A stretch of 64,000 nucleotides of DNA from Mastigias papua (taxonomy: Eukaryota > Cnidaria > Scyphozoa > Rhizostomeae > Mastigiidae), in the NCBI GenBank assembly GCA_964019165.1, contig OZ025282.1:6087131-6151130 (forward strand), written 5' to 3'. The translations under genes and the position numbers were made by a program. Under the pieces are notes generated by a model that was not told the origin of the DNA, did not search any database, and worked only from the letters and a program-made list of their open reading frames with translations. Below are positions 34,284 through 46,746 of this stretch, one piece after another; positions within the stretch are counted from its first letter, which is position 1; each line of letters opens with the position of its first letter.

Positions 34284-36466
34284 GCTGAAAGTTTTGGCTT
34301 TGCATTTTGTTGCGTTGTTTTGTTGTATTTTGTTGAGGCTATAATTCAAAAAGGTACACGAGTGACTTTTTATTGTGTCAATCTAATCAAGGATTTCGAT
34401 TAGTGGCACCCCAGATGGGAGAATAGTGGATTTTTAAAGCATTTTCTGTGAGTTATTTTAGCGAAAGCTATATGTCTACAATGACAGACTTAACGAACGC
34501 AACGAGAACAATTGATGGAAAGTTCAGATTCTTGGAGTTCATATCCGAAAAGACCGATGAAATTATCTTGAGAAACGAGAGAAAGTTAGTTGAGAGGCAA
34601 ATTAGGATTTGCGAAGCAAGGTTCGATGAAATTGAAAATTTGAAGTTACATATACAAAAGTTGAATTGACAAGCCGAAGAAGACCCTAGAGAAGTGAAAA
34701 ATTGCGTCTTACCTTCAACGAGAAACAAAAGATGTTTGAGTCTTCATATCAAAGATTGCAAAAGGTAATGCAGAAATTTCAAGAAGAGGAGACTAACATT
34801 AAAGAACGGGAAAGGAAACAAGAATACGAAAAAGAAATTGCGATGGAAAAGATGAACTACAACAAAGATTGCGAATGGAAAGGTAAATTTTGGAATCGAG
34901 AAGTCAGTCAAAAAGTGATATGCCAGGTAAACCTGTTACGATTAAGTTGCCAAAACTTGGGATAACAAAATTTAAAGGTACCCATGTCGATTGGTTTCGA
35001 TTTTGGAACCAATGCAAAGCAAAAGTAGATCAGCAAAATATCGACCAGATAACTAAATTCAATTATTTGAAAGAATTCATTGAGCAAAAGTTAGATCTCT
35101 GATAGACAATCTAAATCATGATGCAGAAGGGTATGAAAGAGCAAAACAAATTCTGAAGCCAAAATACGGCAAAGAAAGTGAAATCGTAAACGCACTTGTA
35201 CAAATCATCTCCATCTTGCCACATGTGTAGGAGGCCAGCCCTTCTAGAATTCACGAGTTTTATCAAAGGCTCTTCCCCAGCGTACAAGCACTAGAATCTA
35301 TGGGCAAATTGAAAGAAATATCAGGATATACCAGGGCCACATTGGACAAGCTGGAAGGTACCAGGGCAGACTTAGTAAGGCTAGGCGAAGATTGGTAGCA
35401 GTGGGGATTCCCCCACCTTGCTGCAGCACTAAGTAAGTGGACAAAAAGAAACCCAGTACCCGAGTCAGTGAAAGACCGAGTGTTTGCAACTAACACGGCT
35501 TTCCTTCAGAAAAGGCCTTGCGTGTATTGTAACAATGAAGATCATAAATCCACTGAATGCACAAAAGAAAAGGGGGGAAAATACAGAGGAGAGATATTCT
35601 ATGTTCAAAACGACTATGTTTTAACTGCACAAGAGCTGGGCATAGGGCTTCTGATTGTACTAGTAAAGGTACCTTTAAGAATTGCAAAGCAAAACATCAC
35701 ATTTTCTTCTGTGAAAAGGAACGAAACCAAGAACATAGAGAGCTTTGGACATCGACAGTGGAACAAGGGAGTGATATACCCTGTTGTAGTTGTCAAGGTA
35801 AGTGGAATAACGTGTAGAGCCCTTCTAGATACAGACTCTGGTAGCTCTTACATTAAAAGAAAGCTAGCAGATTTGATGAATAGGAAACAGGTGAGAGTAG
35901 AGCATAGGAAAATAGACACGATGATATCTACAACAACCAGGAAAGTAGAAGTATTCCAAGTCAAATTACAAAGTCTAAATGAGCATTTTAGCATTGAAGT
36001 AGAAGCTGGAAGAGTGGATAGGGGGAGTTGTTAATTACCTCTAACCCCAAATATCTAGAAATAATCCACAAATACTCTCATCTTCATGGAGTAGAAATGC
36101 TTGATAAAGGTGAAAAGAACGAATTGCCAGTACATATAATTCTGGAGGCAAGTACGTATTCTAGGATAAAAACCCCCCACAAAGCCAAGAATTGGTAAAC
36201 CTGGAGATCCAATAGCAGAACTTACCAAACTAGGATGGGTTCTAATGTCACCTGGTCATGAAGCAGACCTGAGTAATATGTTTTCTTGCCAAGTCATCAA
36301 GCACTGATTTAGAACGACCATGCTCATTAGATATTCTAGGATTGAAGGGTGAAGAATACAGTGAACCAGTACTTACAGAATTTAGAGATGAACTTGAACG
36401 CAGTGAAGAAGGTTGGTATCAAACAGGTCTTAGTTGGAAATCTAATATACCAGATTTACCAGACAA
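34284..36466 (+). mobile_element. Second BEL/Pao element, 5' fragment ending at the duplication junction
   Basis: The leader has a primer-binding-like TGGCACCCCAGATGGGA at about 34404. A gag remnant follows from 34448 (coiled coil, then LPKLGITKFKGTHVDWFRF near 34950), CCHC-type knuckles (CVYCNNEDHKSTEC at 35519, CFNCTRAGHRASDC near 35615) and a protease-like CRALLDTDSGSSYIK (35814). Frames are interrupted repeatedly. The pol sequence stops at 36466, where the DMGDH duplicate begins, before any RT. It is a different subfamily from the element at 14750. Confidence 0.8.
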
Positions 36467-36537
36467 TGAGAAAAGTATTATGTTTTTCCTTCCTATTTCT
36501 TTGTCTTCTTCATTTGTCTAGTTACCTATGTTCTTCC

Positions 36538-36905
36538 ACCCACCCATCCATCCAGCCGTCCACCCATCCATCAATCCATCTATCCATCCATCCGTCCATC
36601 CATCCCACCCATCCATCCAGCCGTCCACCCATCCATCAATCCATCTATCCACCCATCCATCAATCCATCTATCCATCCATCTATCCATCCGTCCACCCAT
36701 CCATCAATCCATCTATCCATCCGTCCATCCATCCACCCATCCTTCCGTCCATCCATCCACCCATCCATCCATCCATCCATCCCTCCCTCCATCCACCCAC
36801 CCATCCATCCATCCATCCATCCATCCATCCATCCATCATTCATTCATTCATTCATTCATCCATTCATTCATTCATTCATTCATTCATTCATTCATTCATT
36901 CATTT
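36538..36905. repeat. Tetranucleotide microsatellite, copy 2
   Basis: The (CATC)n/(CATT)n tract corresponds to that at 4552-4869 but is longer, with different interruptions (for example an extra CATCCCACCC block and a CATC inside the CATT part). Confidence 0.97.
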
Positions 36906-37164
36906 TGGATGCAATGTGCTTGCCGTTCAGAACCTTTCAGATCCGCATGGATCCCTCAGAGCTACTCATAGTGTATAAAGCTAACAGCTTGAGACTCTTG
37001 TAATGTATCAGCAGAGTCTAGATTGTTATTTCCCTTCTATTTTCAATTAAATGTAGGTCGGTGGTGTGAATGTTAGCCATATGCTAACACCAGAAGGACG
37101 TGTTTACGCTGAAGTCACAATATCCAAACTTGCACCGGATCACTACTTTGTTATTACCGGAGGC

Positions 37165-37167
37165 TGA
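37165..37167 (+). other. In-frame nonsense codon in DMGDH copy 2
   Basis: Copy 1 reads GGA GGC GGA TCT; copy 2 reads GGA GGC TGA TCT. It is a single-base change in the 37th codon of exon e6. Confidence 0.95.
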
Positions 37168-37751
37168 TCTGAATACCATGATCTTCGGTGAGGAAAGGGT
37201 CATTCTGTCTTGATTTATTTGCAAAAACAGCAGTCTTTCCAGTAGCATCCTTTGACTTAGTTTGATTGCCACTGCCAGTAACCCAATTTTAGCCCCTCAC
37301 TTTTTCTCTTGAAGACACAAAAACTATAATCTAGAGTAGTTGCTTTAGCATCTCAACTTATATTTTTGTACCTTCCGGGGTGACTAAGACTTGGGTCTAA
37401 AATTGTTGTTGTAGGCCTGTTGTGTAAATCAGAAGTTTCCATTGTTTGGACAAACCAGCGAATATTAATTAATATTGTGATCTTGAACCTCTTTCTAGAT
37501 GGATGTTAGAACATGCAAGAGGTTTCAATGATGTTCAGGTAACAAATTCAACTGATGATGTAGCTTGCATATCAATAGCAGGACCTTTGTCAAGAGATGT
37601 TTTGGCTAAATTAAGTTCAGATGATGTCTCGAATAAAGGCTTCAAGTTCATGAAATGCAAGAGAATGCACGTTGCTGGGGTGCCTGTTTTAGCTTTGAGA
37701 GTTTCATATACAGGTAAAACTTTATCCTCATTTTATGCTTGATTCATATGT

Positions 37752-37871
37752 AGAATGGGTGAGTGGCAAAATGGTTGGAGCGCCTGATTGCTGAGCGAAA
37801 TGTCAATGGTCCAAGTTGAACCCTCAGATCATAGTTGGGGTGCTCGCTCACTGTCCACTCAACAGCATATG
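37752..37871 (+). repeat. Possible tRNA-derived SINE fragment, copy 2
   Basis: Counterpart of 5711-5830, with small differences (GTGGCAAAATGG for GTGACAAAGTGG). Confidence 0.3.
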
Positions 37872-40359
37872 GGTACCTAGTGGCAACACTAGAGAAGTGA
37901 AAGGCAATACTTGATGCTCCACTCCTACATCTTATCCAAAGTACCAATTTAGGAGGTTGTCAGAAACAATATAAAAGTTAGGTTTATCTAATGACATACA
38001 ATTCTGTTCATAGAATTTACTAACTAGGTAATTATGACTCACTAATTATTGGAAGGATTGATACAATATTTAACTTCATTACACGCTTTTATATAAGAAG
38101 CAAACTTTCTCCCTTCAGCCTGGATGTTTCTTAATAGTTCGTCAAATCCAGCCTTAAATGCTTTGTAATTAAGTATTTCTTAAAATTCTTGAAATTTTCT
38201 ATAGCATCAAGGCAACTATGAGACGGGAAATTGAAGTTTTAGTTAAAAACTTTTGAGAGACGGATGTTGTTTTTATTTTTTTCCAATTCAATGAATAATT
38301 TTCTCACAAAAACAGGTTTTTCAAGTATACTTTGGAAACTCAGTCTGCCTGTGTTTCTCAATTGTTTCTTAATTTTTGCCTTATTTGAGCCTCGTGCTTC
38401 TTATATACTTGTTGCTAATAAAAAATAGCGTGTATCAGCTGGTTATAGGACTTACTAAGACGTATGGTTTTTGTGTAGTCCCTTGGTTAAGTAGCTGAAA
38501 TTGACTAGTTTTCCCCAAAATACTACTTGGCCTTTTTATTGGTATATTTTGATTCTCAAAGCCATTTTCTTACAGGAGAATTAGGTTGGGAATTCTACGT
38601 GAAGAACGAAGACACAGTCCAGTTATATGAAGCCTTAGTCGAAGCTGGAAAAGAATTTGATATGAGACATTTTGGATCGTATGCTGTCAATTCTTTGAGG
38701 CTTGAGAAAGGGTTTCGATTATGGGGTGCAGAGGTATGTTTTTATTTTTCATCCTTGGATTCTAGGTTGGCATTGAATGGAAAATGTATTACATATCGGA
38801 TCTTTTGGATCGCAGAATATTAAGGCCAAATTTCTTGTGAATTTTTTAAATGTGTATACCTCTTGCTCTCTGCCATCGGATAAAAGGTAATAATGAACTT
38901 TACTTTAGTGACAGATTTTTGCAAAGCTTTGTAGGAGATCGTTGGTAAATTTGCCAACTTTTGTAAAATAGATTTGCCGATTGTGCATATTTTATTTCCT
39001 AGAATCGTCCTTGCCCCTCCCCCGTTCCGCCACTTTTTCTCTTTGTCAATATTGTCAATATCAAATATCATTATTTAGCCAAATTATATCTGACTTTATA
39101 TAACAATGTTTGAGTTCCCTAAAGAACAGATTTCTTGATCTCGTGTAATTAGCTCCATTCCTTTTGATGTTAGCCAAGAAGATCTTTTCACTTCTTTACC
39201 ACTAACTCACACTTCCGTAATTAAATTGGAACAAGATCCCCTGCCTCTGGAATAGTTTGAATTTTCCCAGACTTCTGTTAAGCACTGGAAGGTTTACTAT
39301 AAGTCTTATTCAAAGTTTTTCATTTTGCGTTAGATTTAGATTTGTCTTTTCATTATTTAGATGAATCTTGATGTTGGACCGTACGAAGCAGGCCTAGATT
39401 TCTTCATCAAATTGGACAAGGTAATTTGCTTTATGCGTGAATTGCTTTCAGAGAATGTTCTACACTGCAAGAACTTGGAAGTAGTATTTTCAAAGAAAAA
39501 GTATCAGTTGCAAAAGTTAATGCTTCATATAGTTGGGTGTGATGCAAAACAAACAATTTAGCCCTGATCCCTATATCATACCCGAGGAACTGTGGTGTGT
39601 CTACTATGCTGAGATGTTTTGATTCGTTAAATATGTTAAGTGTCAATATGGTCTGCCTGCAGACGTAATTATTCATGGGCTTCACTTGGCTTGCTTTGGC
39701 TTGAGTTTCTAAGCCTATAGGACACTTCAGTTAAAGGAGTGATTTCCAATGAGCCTGGGATGGAGATATATATCTATGATATTTCTAAACGTAAACTATG
39801 CAAAACTATAAAATCTTTGTCACGTATTTTCTGTCAATACAAAGAACAAGAGAGGCTCTTCGTTTGATACTTGCAATAGTGATATCTGATCTTGAATCTT
39901 GAGTGACAGTTCTCGAGTGGAGCTTCATACAAACCCATTGTCACGTAACCTTTTTTGTGGGTATGTGCTTGTGTGTTTGTGTGCATCATTCCGCTCCAGT
40001 ACTTGGAGGAGTTTGTATTTTAAGTTAATTTTTCATTTCTTTTTGATCCAGGGTGTAAATTTCATTGGGCGTGACGCTTTACTCGAAAAACGAAAAGAAA
40101 TACTAAGTAAAAAGTTGGTTTGTTTGACGTTGGATACTGATAGTATTGATGCCGAAGGAAATGAGACAATTTGGTATGAAGGACGGGTAAGGATTAATTA
40201 ACCTTTATCTATTTGATTTTTAGAGCTGATTTTTTTCGCGTTGGGCCTGTTTTGAGCACTAGACGTGACCAGAACTAAGATTTTGTCATATTTGACATTG
40301 TTGTAGTTCTTATGTGCTCATAAAGTTTCTAGCTTTCAATACGTTATTGTGTGTTCATA

Positions 40360-40479
40360 CGCTACGATCTCTTAAGAAGCTTTTTTAAAAACATTATGAA
40401 GAGCTCAATAAACAAACTTCAACTCTTTAACCGTTTGAATACTGATCTTTCCAGGTACATATTTTGCATAAATATACAA

Positions 40480-40522
<43 letters not shown>

Positions 40523-40665
40523 TGCATATAAATATATAAATATATTTATTTACTTATTTATTCCTTTATATGTAAATGACTTGTTTCATATTATAGCTAT
40601 GAGACCATTTCAGCATTTGATATTAAATGGCATGCATCCTTAAGACATGTTGTTTGTTCTCAAGA
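40360..40665. repeat. 306-bp insertion with (AT)n, only in copy 2
   Basis: In copy 1, GTGTTCATA runs straight into GTTACCTCTC; in copy 2, 306 bp lie between. It contains an (AT) run of about 30 bp at 40488-40517. No terminal repeats are evident, so insertion in copy 2 and deletion in copy 1 are both possible. Confidence 0.8.
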
Positions 40666-41375
40666 GTTACCTCTCTCCATTCTAACTCTATGTCGCATCG
40701 GCAGCACATGCTTTGGAACATGCATATCGCTTTATTGTGCATCTCGCACTAGCGCAAATACGAGATCTAAGCATTCCTTCAGGAATAATGTTTTGGCAAG
40801 AGCATAAGTGCCAGGGATTCCATATAGCTACAGTAAGGACTCACTACAGACAAAACAATTCAAGAAGCGCTATTAGAAGACAATAAACAGTAAGATGAAG
40901 TCGGGTACAAGAAAGAAGCAACTTAGACTATATGCAGGGCTTTTAATTGGTTCAAACTTAATAGGTATGCGAAGTGAATGAGCAATTTTCCCCAGAAACG
41001 ACTAATTAGCCAATGAACTCCACGTTGGCTATAAGCGTGGTAGCTCACCTAGGAGGACAGGGGTTCTTTCAGCTTGGATGATAAACAGAGCATCTTTGCT
41101 TATTGAACCCAGTTTTTCATTCTATCTCTAAAGAAATATTCAAAGATATTTCGCTTTCTTTTGCGAGAAGCCCCCCCCCCCCCCATTAAATGAATTGACT
41201 TTTTCTCATGGACGTATTGCAGACAGTTTTCCACTTGATTGGCAATTAGAGCAAAATGGAAACCTGAATTAGTCATTCTGAACACTTATCGTCTATTATT
41301 AGCCACTAGCGCTATCGAACTCTATTGTTTTATGATATCGCGCCTCTCAGATGCTGGGAATTGTTTTGTTGTGTA

Positions 41376-41443
41376 GTGCCTAGACAGGGTTGTTATGAGG
41401 ATTGGACAGTCTGTGAGCTTGGGTTCGAATCCACCTTAGTACA
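41376..41443 (+). repeat. tRNA-like promoter motif, copy 2
   Basis: Counterpart of 9033-9100, keeping the perfect B box GGTTCGAATCC. Confidence 0.25.
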
Positions 41444-42427
41444 TAAGTATTTAACTGCAAATTGCGTTGGCCCATTTATTCCTTTTTATTTATATAGTAT
41501 GTTAGCCATTCCCGAAACTATTATTTTTTATGAATCGAGATGAACTGAATTCATCCAAAGGTATGTCCTTGGTTCGCCGAAGGAAGGAATGTGTGGTATT
41601 GCCCATAGTTTTGCTTTCCAAAAGTACCACCAGAACCACTGGCAGGTAGTGTCATCCCTTTTGAGCTCTGAGAGCACCAGTTCATTTATCGTATCTTTCT
41701 AGGTTGTTGGAAACACCACTTCAGGTGCGTATGGATACCAAGTCCAAAGGAGCATTGCATATGCTTATTTGCCAACAATATTTCAGGACATTGGCACAGA
41801 AGTCGAAGTGGAACTTGTTGGAAAGAGATACAAGGGTACTGTCACGAAAGAGCCTCTTGTTCTGCTTGAGGCTGCACGAGCCAGGAAATCTTCTAAGCAA
41901 AAGGCAGCAGCTTGATATTGTTTATATGCTCGTGAAATTTGTGATCTCTTATCTTTTTTTGCAAAGTATTGCATATTAGGTTATTCCAGGAATGCATCAT
42001 TATGAAATGCATCACTTTTTTACTCTTGTTGCATTGATTTTAGACTTGTAGAATCGTCTTTTTCTTGTATATCTACGACTGTATTACAAGTAAAATGCTT
42101 TATAATTTATCTGGCCACTTTGTACGTACACTGAAATGCTTTATGACTGAATGTTTGATTCAGTTGCTGCATCCCGTTGCTTGCTAAAGTTACTTACACA
42201 TTGTTTTATTTTTGCAATTTGAAGCTAGAAACAGTGGACAGGGAACCTGGTAAGATTATAAGGGCAAATGCAATGAGTTGTTTCATTTCATTTTATTTTT
42301 TACTCTTGCGCACGATGGACAGCGACGCTTAGAAAAAGTAATACTCCCTACATCGGGGTTAGTGTTACTACATTCTGCACTGTGTGTCCTACAGAAATAC
42401 TGAGGTCTAGAAGTTGGATTTTACACC

Positions 42428-42725
42428 TCTCTTATGGAAATAAAATTAGATACGATGCACAAAAAGACATCTATTTGTGTACTTTTGCAAAACATGTTTC
42501 GGATTCATCATCCATCATCAATTGCTAATGCAGGCTAAAGGTGTAATCATTAGAATAGCTATATCTATATCTATATTATCTATAAAACAAATAGCTGTTC
42601 CAATGATTACATCTTTAATCTGTATTAGCAACTGATGATGGATGATGAATCTGAAATATGTTTTGCAATATTAAACAAATAGTTGTCTTTTTACGCATCT
42701 TATCTAATTGTATTCTATTGAGAAA
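42428..42725. repeat. Foldback element, copy 2
   Basis: Counterpart of 10085-10382, with both arms conserved and essentially identical. Confidence 0.8.
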
Positions 42726-44336
42726 CTTTGGAAGAATTATTTATTTCTTATGGAAATGTTTTTATCTCAATCAAAATACACCAGCACTTGTTGCACTGTG
42801 GTTGAACAATGTCATCTAAAGTTTGTTTTTAAGCGTTGATTGAGTATTTGATGCTTTGGACCACTGCCTGTAATAGAACACTGAGTTTTTTTTCTTTTTT
42901 GAAATATTTCGTGCAAAGGGAGTCTTCTAAACCCTCGACGATGATGACATTTTATAGTAGAGAGCTTAAGATCACCTAGAATGGTTGAGACAAGCCGTTT
43001 TGCCCGTAACGTAATTGGATTTAGGTACTTTAATGTGTAATGATATGTTTTGTATGACAATTTCCTCTGAATTTAGAAATTAACTTATGTAAATCTGCAT
43101 TGTTTGTAAATAGTCTGTTGCCGACTGTCTTGTCCGATTGACTTCTTGCACTCTTCTGTTATAAGGAACCACTTTTTAAGGAACGTACATGTAGAGTGCC
43201 AAAATATTTAAAGAACTTATACTATAATTGAACTTTCATTAAGGAACTTGTCAAATCGAAAATTTTTAAAGCAACAATCAATCAAGAATTAGTCCAAACA
43301 TTTACAGCTAAAACCAGCTTAGATTGTTTGCTTTGTTTGTGTCAAGTGTTTCATGCTTCATTTTTCTTAAGTTATAGCCAAAATTAAAAGAAAAATTCAG
43401 ACTGTTTACTTGTGTCTGTGCCATATGTGTGGCACTAAGTGTGGAGTGAAAATTAGGGAACTATTAAGGAATTTTTTGTGCTGCAATTTCACCATTGGAA
43501 GTCCAAAAATAAGGAACTTTTGGGACTAAGCCTTGAGCTTGGTTACTTTAGAAAAAGCGTGTACACCTTGCACAAGCGAAGGCTCCTTGGATTTCAAGAA
43601 CCTAAAATCTCGTTGTTATCCCCCATAGCGAACACATCGAATGACGATTGCTTTTAGTGCTTCTTCGTACCAGCTTACAGTCTGGATTAACTTTGCTCCC
43701 GTTCGAAATCTTTGTTATTTATACATGGCAAGATCAATGGTGTATGCTTGAATGCTGTTGACTGAATCTGCTGCGCTTTGACCTGCAGTGGTAAGGTAGT
43801 TCAAGGTATGGGTTATCAGAATGAATTGAAGTACATCCCCCAGGTGCTTGTTTTTTTGGTATCTAGGAGGACAGTAATTTAGTACGAACAGGTAATTAAA
43901 TGTGCAGGTATGAATAGACAAACCCTTCCAGAGTTCATACAACCAAGAACAATCAGGAAAAAGCTAGGTATCAACCTTGTTGTATATGCAATTTGCTGAT
44001 TAAATAAACAAATGAATATAAGCAATTGAATGGCAAGAGAATTGATTAAGCAACGGCATGTCATAACAAATTTATATACCAGAAGCTAAACATTTGCCTC
44101 CTTTCATCTGACAAATATAGCATCAAGTCTTTTTTCCATTTTGAGCCATAGTCTGTTCCATGTTTTACATATAACTTGGTCATTAAACTGTCGTTACACT
44201 CCGCTGACTCTAAATTTGTCCATGCTTCAGTGTCTGGCACTGACCACTTTTATGATACTTGGGTAATAATACACTAAGAATTTACTTCCTTGGTACATTA
44301 AATAACAAAAGTTTTCAACGACAATTTTGTCTTCAG

Positions 44337-44447
44337 TTCCTGTGAAAGCTCTATGAGACTACTAATGCTGTCGTTCAAAATAGAAAGCAGCTGGATAGAG
44401 GAATATTGGCATCCATTAAGCACGAGATTGCAAGTACTCACAGCTCG
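44337..44447 (+). pseudogene. Decayed copy of the unknown exon
   Basis: Same length and splice sites as 11993-12103 but with TGA at 44343-44345 and about a dozen base changes. Confidence 0.35.
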
Positions 44448-45411
44448 GTATGTTCTTTACTTGTTACATTGTCAAACAGTAACGCAAGAGTATAATTTCA
44501 AGTTTAATGACGAAATTAATAGTATATGTCAAGTGGCTACAAAGGAAATGGGGGCGGGCTGCTGCAGAAGTTAGGCCCTGTTACCTATTTGAAATCTAGG
44601 CCGTGTTTTTAGAAAGCTTACGATTTTGTGTGAAGAACCTCGTATTAATCTATCCAATTTATTTATGTAGTAATGCCTCTCGGTAAGTCTTCAAAAATAA
44701 CTAGGACTAGCAGTTCTTTGGAGAAGACGCAGTCGGTTGTTTTTAAAGTCTATCCCAAAGTCGACATCTCATTTGGTGTTTTAATATGAGTCAAATTCAA
44801 ACACGCTGATGTCAACTCTGCTTAGTTTGGCGCCAAAAACCACGTCGACATAAGTAACTTCCCTAGTCAGTTCCATAAGCTAAAGTAATCCCTACTGGTA
44901 TCAGGAGGTCAAATCTAAGCGACTTATGTTCAAAAGTGTTTAATGATAACGGACTGACTGCAGGGACGTAACCAGGAGAACAGGGAGGGTGGTCGCCCCC
45001 CCCGATGATTATAGGTTTGTGTCTGATAGAAGCACGAATCGGGGATAATATCTGGAAACATGGGTTTCACTGTCATGTTTTGAAGAGATTACCGCATTAC
45101 AGATGTAGCTCCTTTAATGCATCCAAACACAGCTCCTCGAAGCTTAAACCTTGCCAAACTTTCAATGTTTCTCTTTTTCAGTACGAGTGGTCTATCAAAG
45201 AGGGGCGTTCTCCAACGTGCGTTTTATGGCTCAAGCAAAGGGCGAGGTCCTGAAAACTGTCCTAGGGACAACCCACAGAACTCCCTTTTATCTTTTGCTT
45301 CATTCACTCCACTAATTAAGGAACTTGTATATTTAAAAAATTACGATGAGGAACAAAGCAATCCCCATTCTACCGCATTTTAAATAGAAGTAAATAGAGC
45401 GAAGTTTGCGA

Positions 45412-46545
45412 TATATTTAAAACTATATACAGATTTTACTGAAGTCACGAGCCATTTAACCATTCAGTAAAGCGATGATAAATGACAAATTTAAGCTAAA
45501 TCCTCTTGATTCTTTTAGTCTTATAGTCATTTGAGGGATGACGTTTTAGATAATAGGTGGTTTGGTAGTTGTTTACTTCCTCTCGAGAATCGGGTCTGGC
45601 AATCTTCAAGGCAGGAAAGGTGTACTTGACCAGTTGTCAAAAACCATCACCTGTGCAGACCTAGATGCTATGTCAATGACTTGCCTTACAATTTCATTCC
45701 TCTTTCGTTCGGTTGGAGTACATTTTAAATATACGTATTAACATTATGATATTATAATAAATAATGTATTAAAAGTTGGCTGGTAAATGTAGCGATAAGC
45801 TAATTAAAGCCGGCCATGCAAAATATACACATTTAAATGTAGCTAATTATTTATTTAAATATACCTAAGCATGAATCGAAAATAGACGGCCACAAGTCTA
45901 ATTTGATCTTCAACTTTAATGTAAACCATATTCGAGGTTATAACGAATATCTTTTTAATGAAAAATTCCCATACTCGTGCTCTGATAATAATTGAATAAT
46001 TTATGTCACAAGATACTGTAGAGGTTTCTCATGCATTGCCTTGTTTCAGTTCTATTCAATAATTGTTCAAATGTGAAATCATAATCTTCGTAAATCGTAA
46101 ATCTTCGTAAAATCCTCTCAATGCTCGTTTGTTTGTTGCGTCTACATGTGTTTTTCTTATAAGAAGCCTGACTCAAGGCCTAGAAGTAAAAGTTCTTAAT
46201 TTTTGGCCACAGCTTAGTTTTTAAAGTTTCTTAAAAGTTTCGTAATTTGACACCAAAAATTGTAGTGATAGCGAAAACAGAACGTAAACATTGTTGCTTG
46301 CAGTGCCCATAGCATCTAGCACATGAAACATACAGCTGTGGGAAGTTGCTGCACCTGTGAAGTACAAAACTGGTTTCTTATAAAAAAAGTCGTGTACATG
46401 TCGTTATTTGCAACTTTGCTGCAGAACATCCATATCAATGGACAATAGCCGTTACAAAATTACAGAGTGCCTTCTACATTTTCTGTTAAGCAAACCGACT
46501 TTTCTTGAGCTCTATATCATCCTACCCAGACTATGCCCAGACCCT
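45412..46545. other. Non-coding spacer
   Basis: AT-rich; no gene, terminal repeats or tandem arrays were recognised. Confidence 0.4.
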
Positions 46546-46554
46546 CTCTGCCCT

Positions 46555-46737
46555 AGCATAGCTTCCAAATGTTTCAGGAGCCTGATCAGGTCTATTTTCT
46601 CCCAGCCTAAGTGACCTATCATCATGCAAAATGGGCCTAGTTTTAGCATGTGTGATTGGAACCATGAATGATGATTGGTCAATTAAGTTGGGAGAAAATA
46701 CACCTGACAGAGCACTTAAACATTTGGCGGCTATGCT
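46555..46737. mobile_element. 183-bp Mutator-like MITE
   Basis: It begins AGCATAGCTTCCAAATGTTT and ends AAACATTTGGCGGCTATGCT, matching the ends of the 2.2-kb element at 61504. It is flanked by 9-bp repeats differing at one base (CTCTGCCCT at 46546-46554, CCCTGCCCT at 46738-46746). Internally it keeps the shared TATTTTCTCCCA segment in both orientations. Confidence 0.8.
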
Positions 46738-46746
46738 CCCTGCCCT

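Larger units (their letters stand above)
37057..41915 (+). pseudogene. DMGDH copy 2: truncated pseudogene (exons e6-e11 only)
   Basis: Exon equivalents are 37057-37187, 37499-37713, 38576-38733, 39361-39420, 40052-40186 and 41703-41915, with all splice sites kept. A G-to-T change makes TGA at 37165-37167, in place of the last Gly codon of GGGSEYH. The only other coding changes seen are a Met-to-Ile change in e10 and a silent change in e7. Exons e1-e5 are absent upstream, where BEL retrotransposon sequence lies instead, so there is no flavin domain and no known promoter. The near-intact exons suggest a recent copy, recent sequence exchange with copy 1, or an allelic assembly duplicate. Confidence 0.9.
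36467..45411. repeat. Segmental duplication, copy 2 (about 8.9 kb)
   Basis: Same orientation as 4487-13429. The left junction shares TGAGAAAAGT between the BEL fragment and the DMGDH intron. The right end is after GAAGTTTGCGA. Relative to copy 1 it has an extra 306 bp at 40360-40665 and lacks the MITE of copy 1. Confidence 0.95.

Noticed and set aside
36467..41915. A second functional DMGDH gene
   Set aside because: It lacks the flavin-domain exons and has an in-frame stop in its first exon.
4487..45411. Concluding that the duplication is only an assembly artefact
   Set aside because: Possible, but the distinct junction with BEL sequence and the diverged 3' part favour a true duplication; this cannot be settled without reads.
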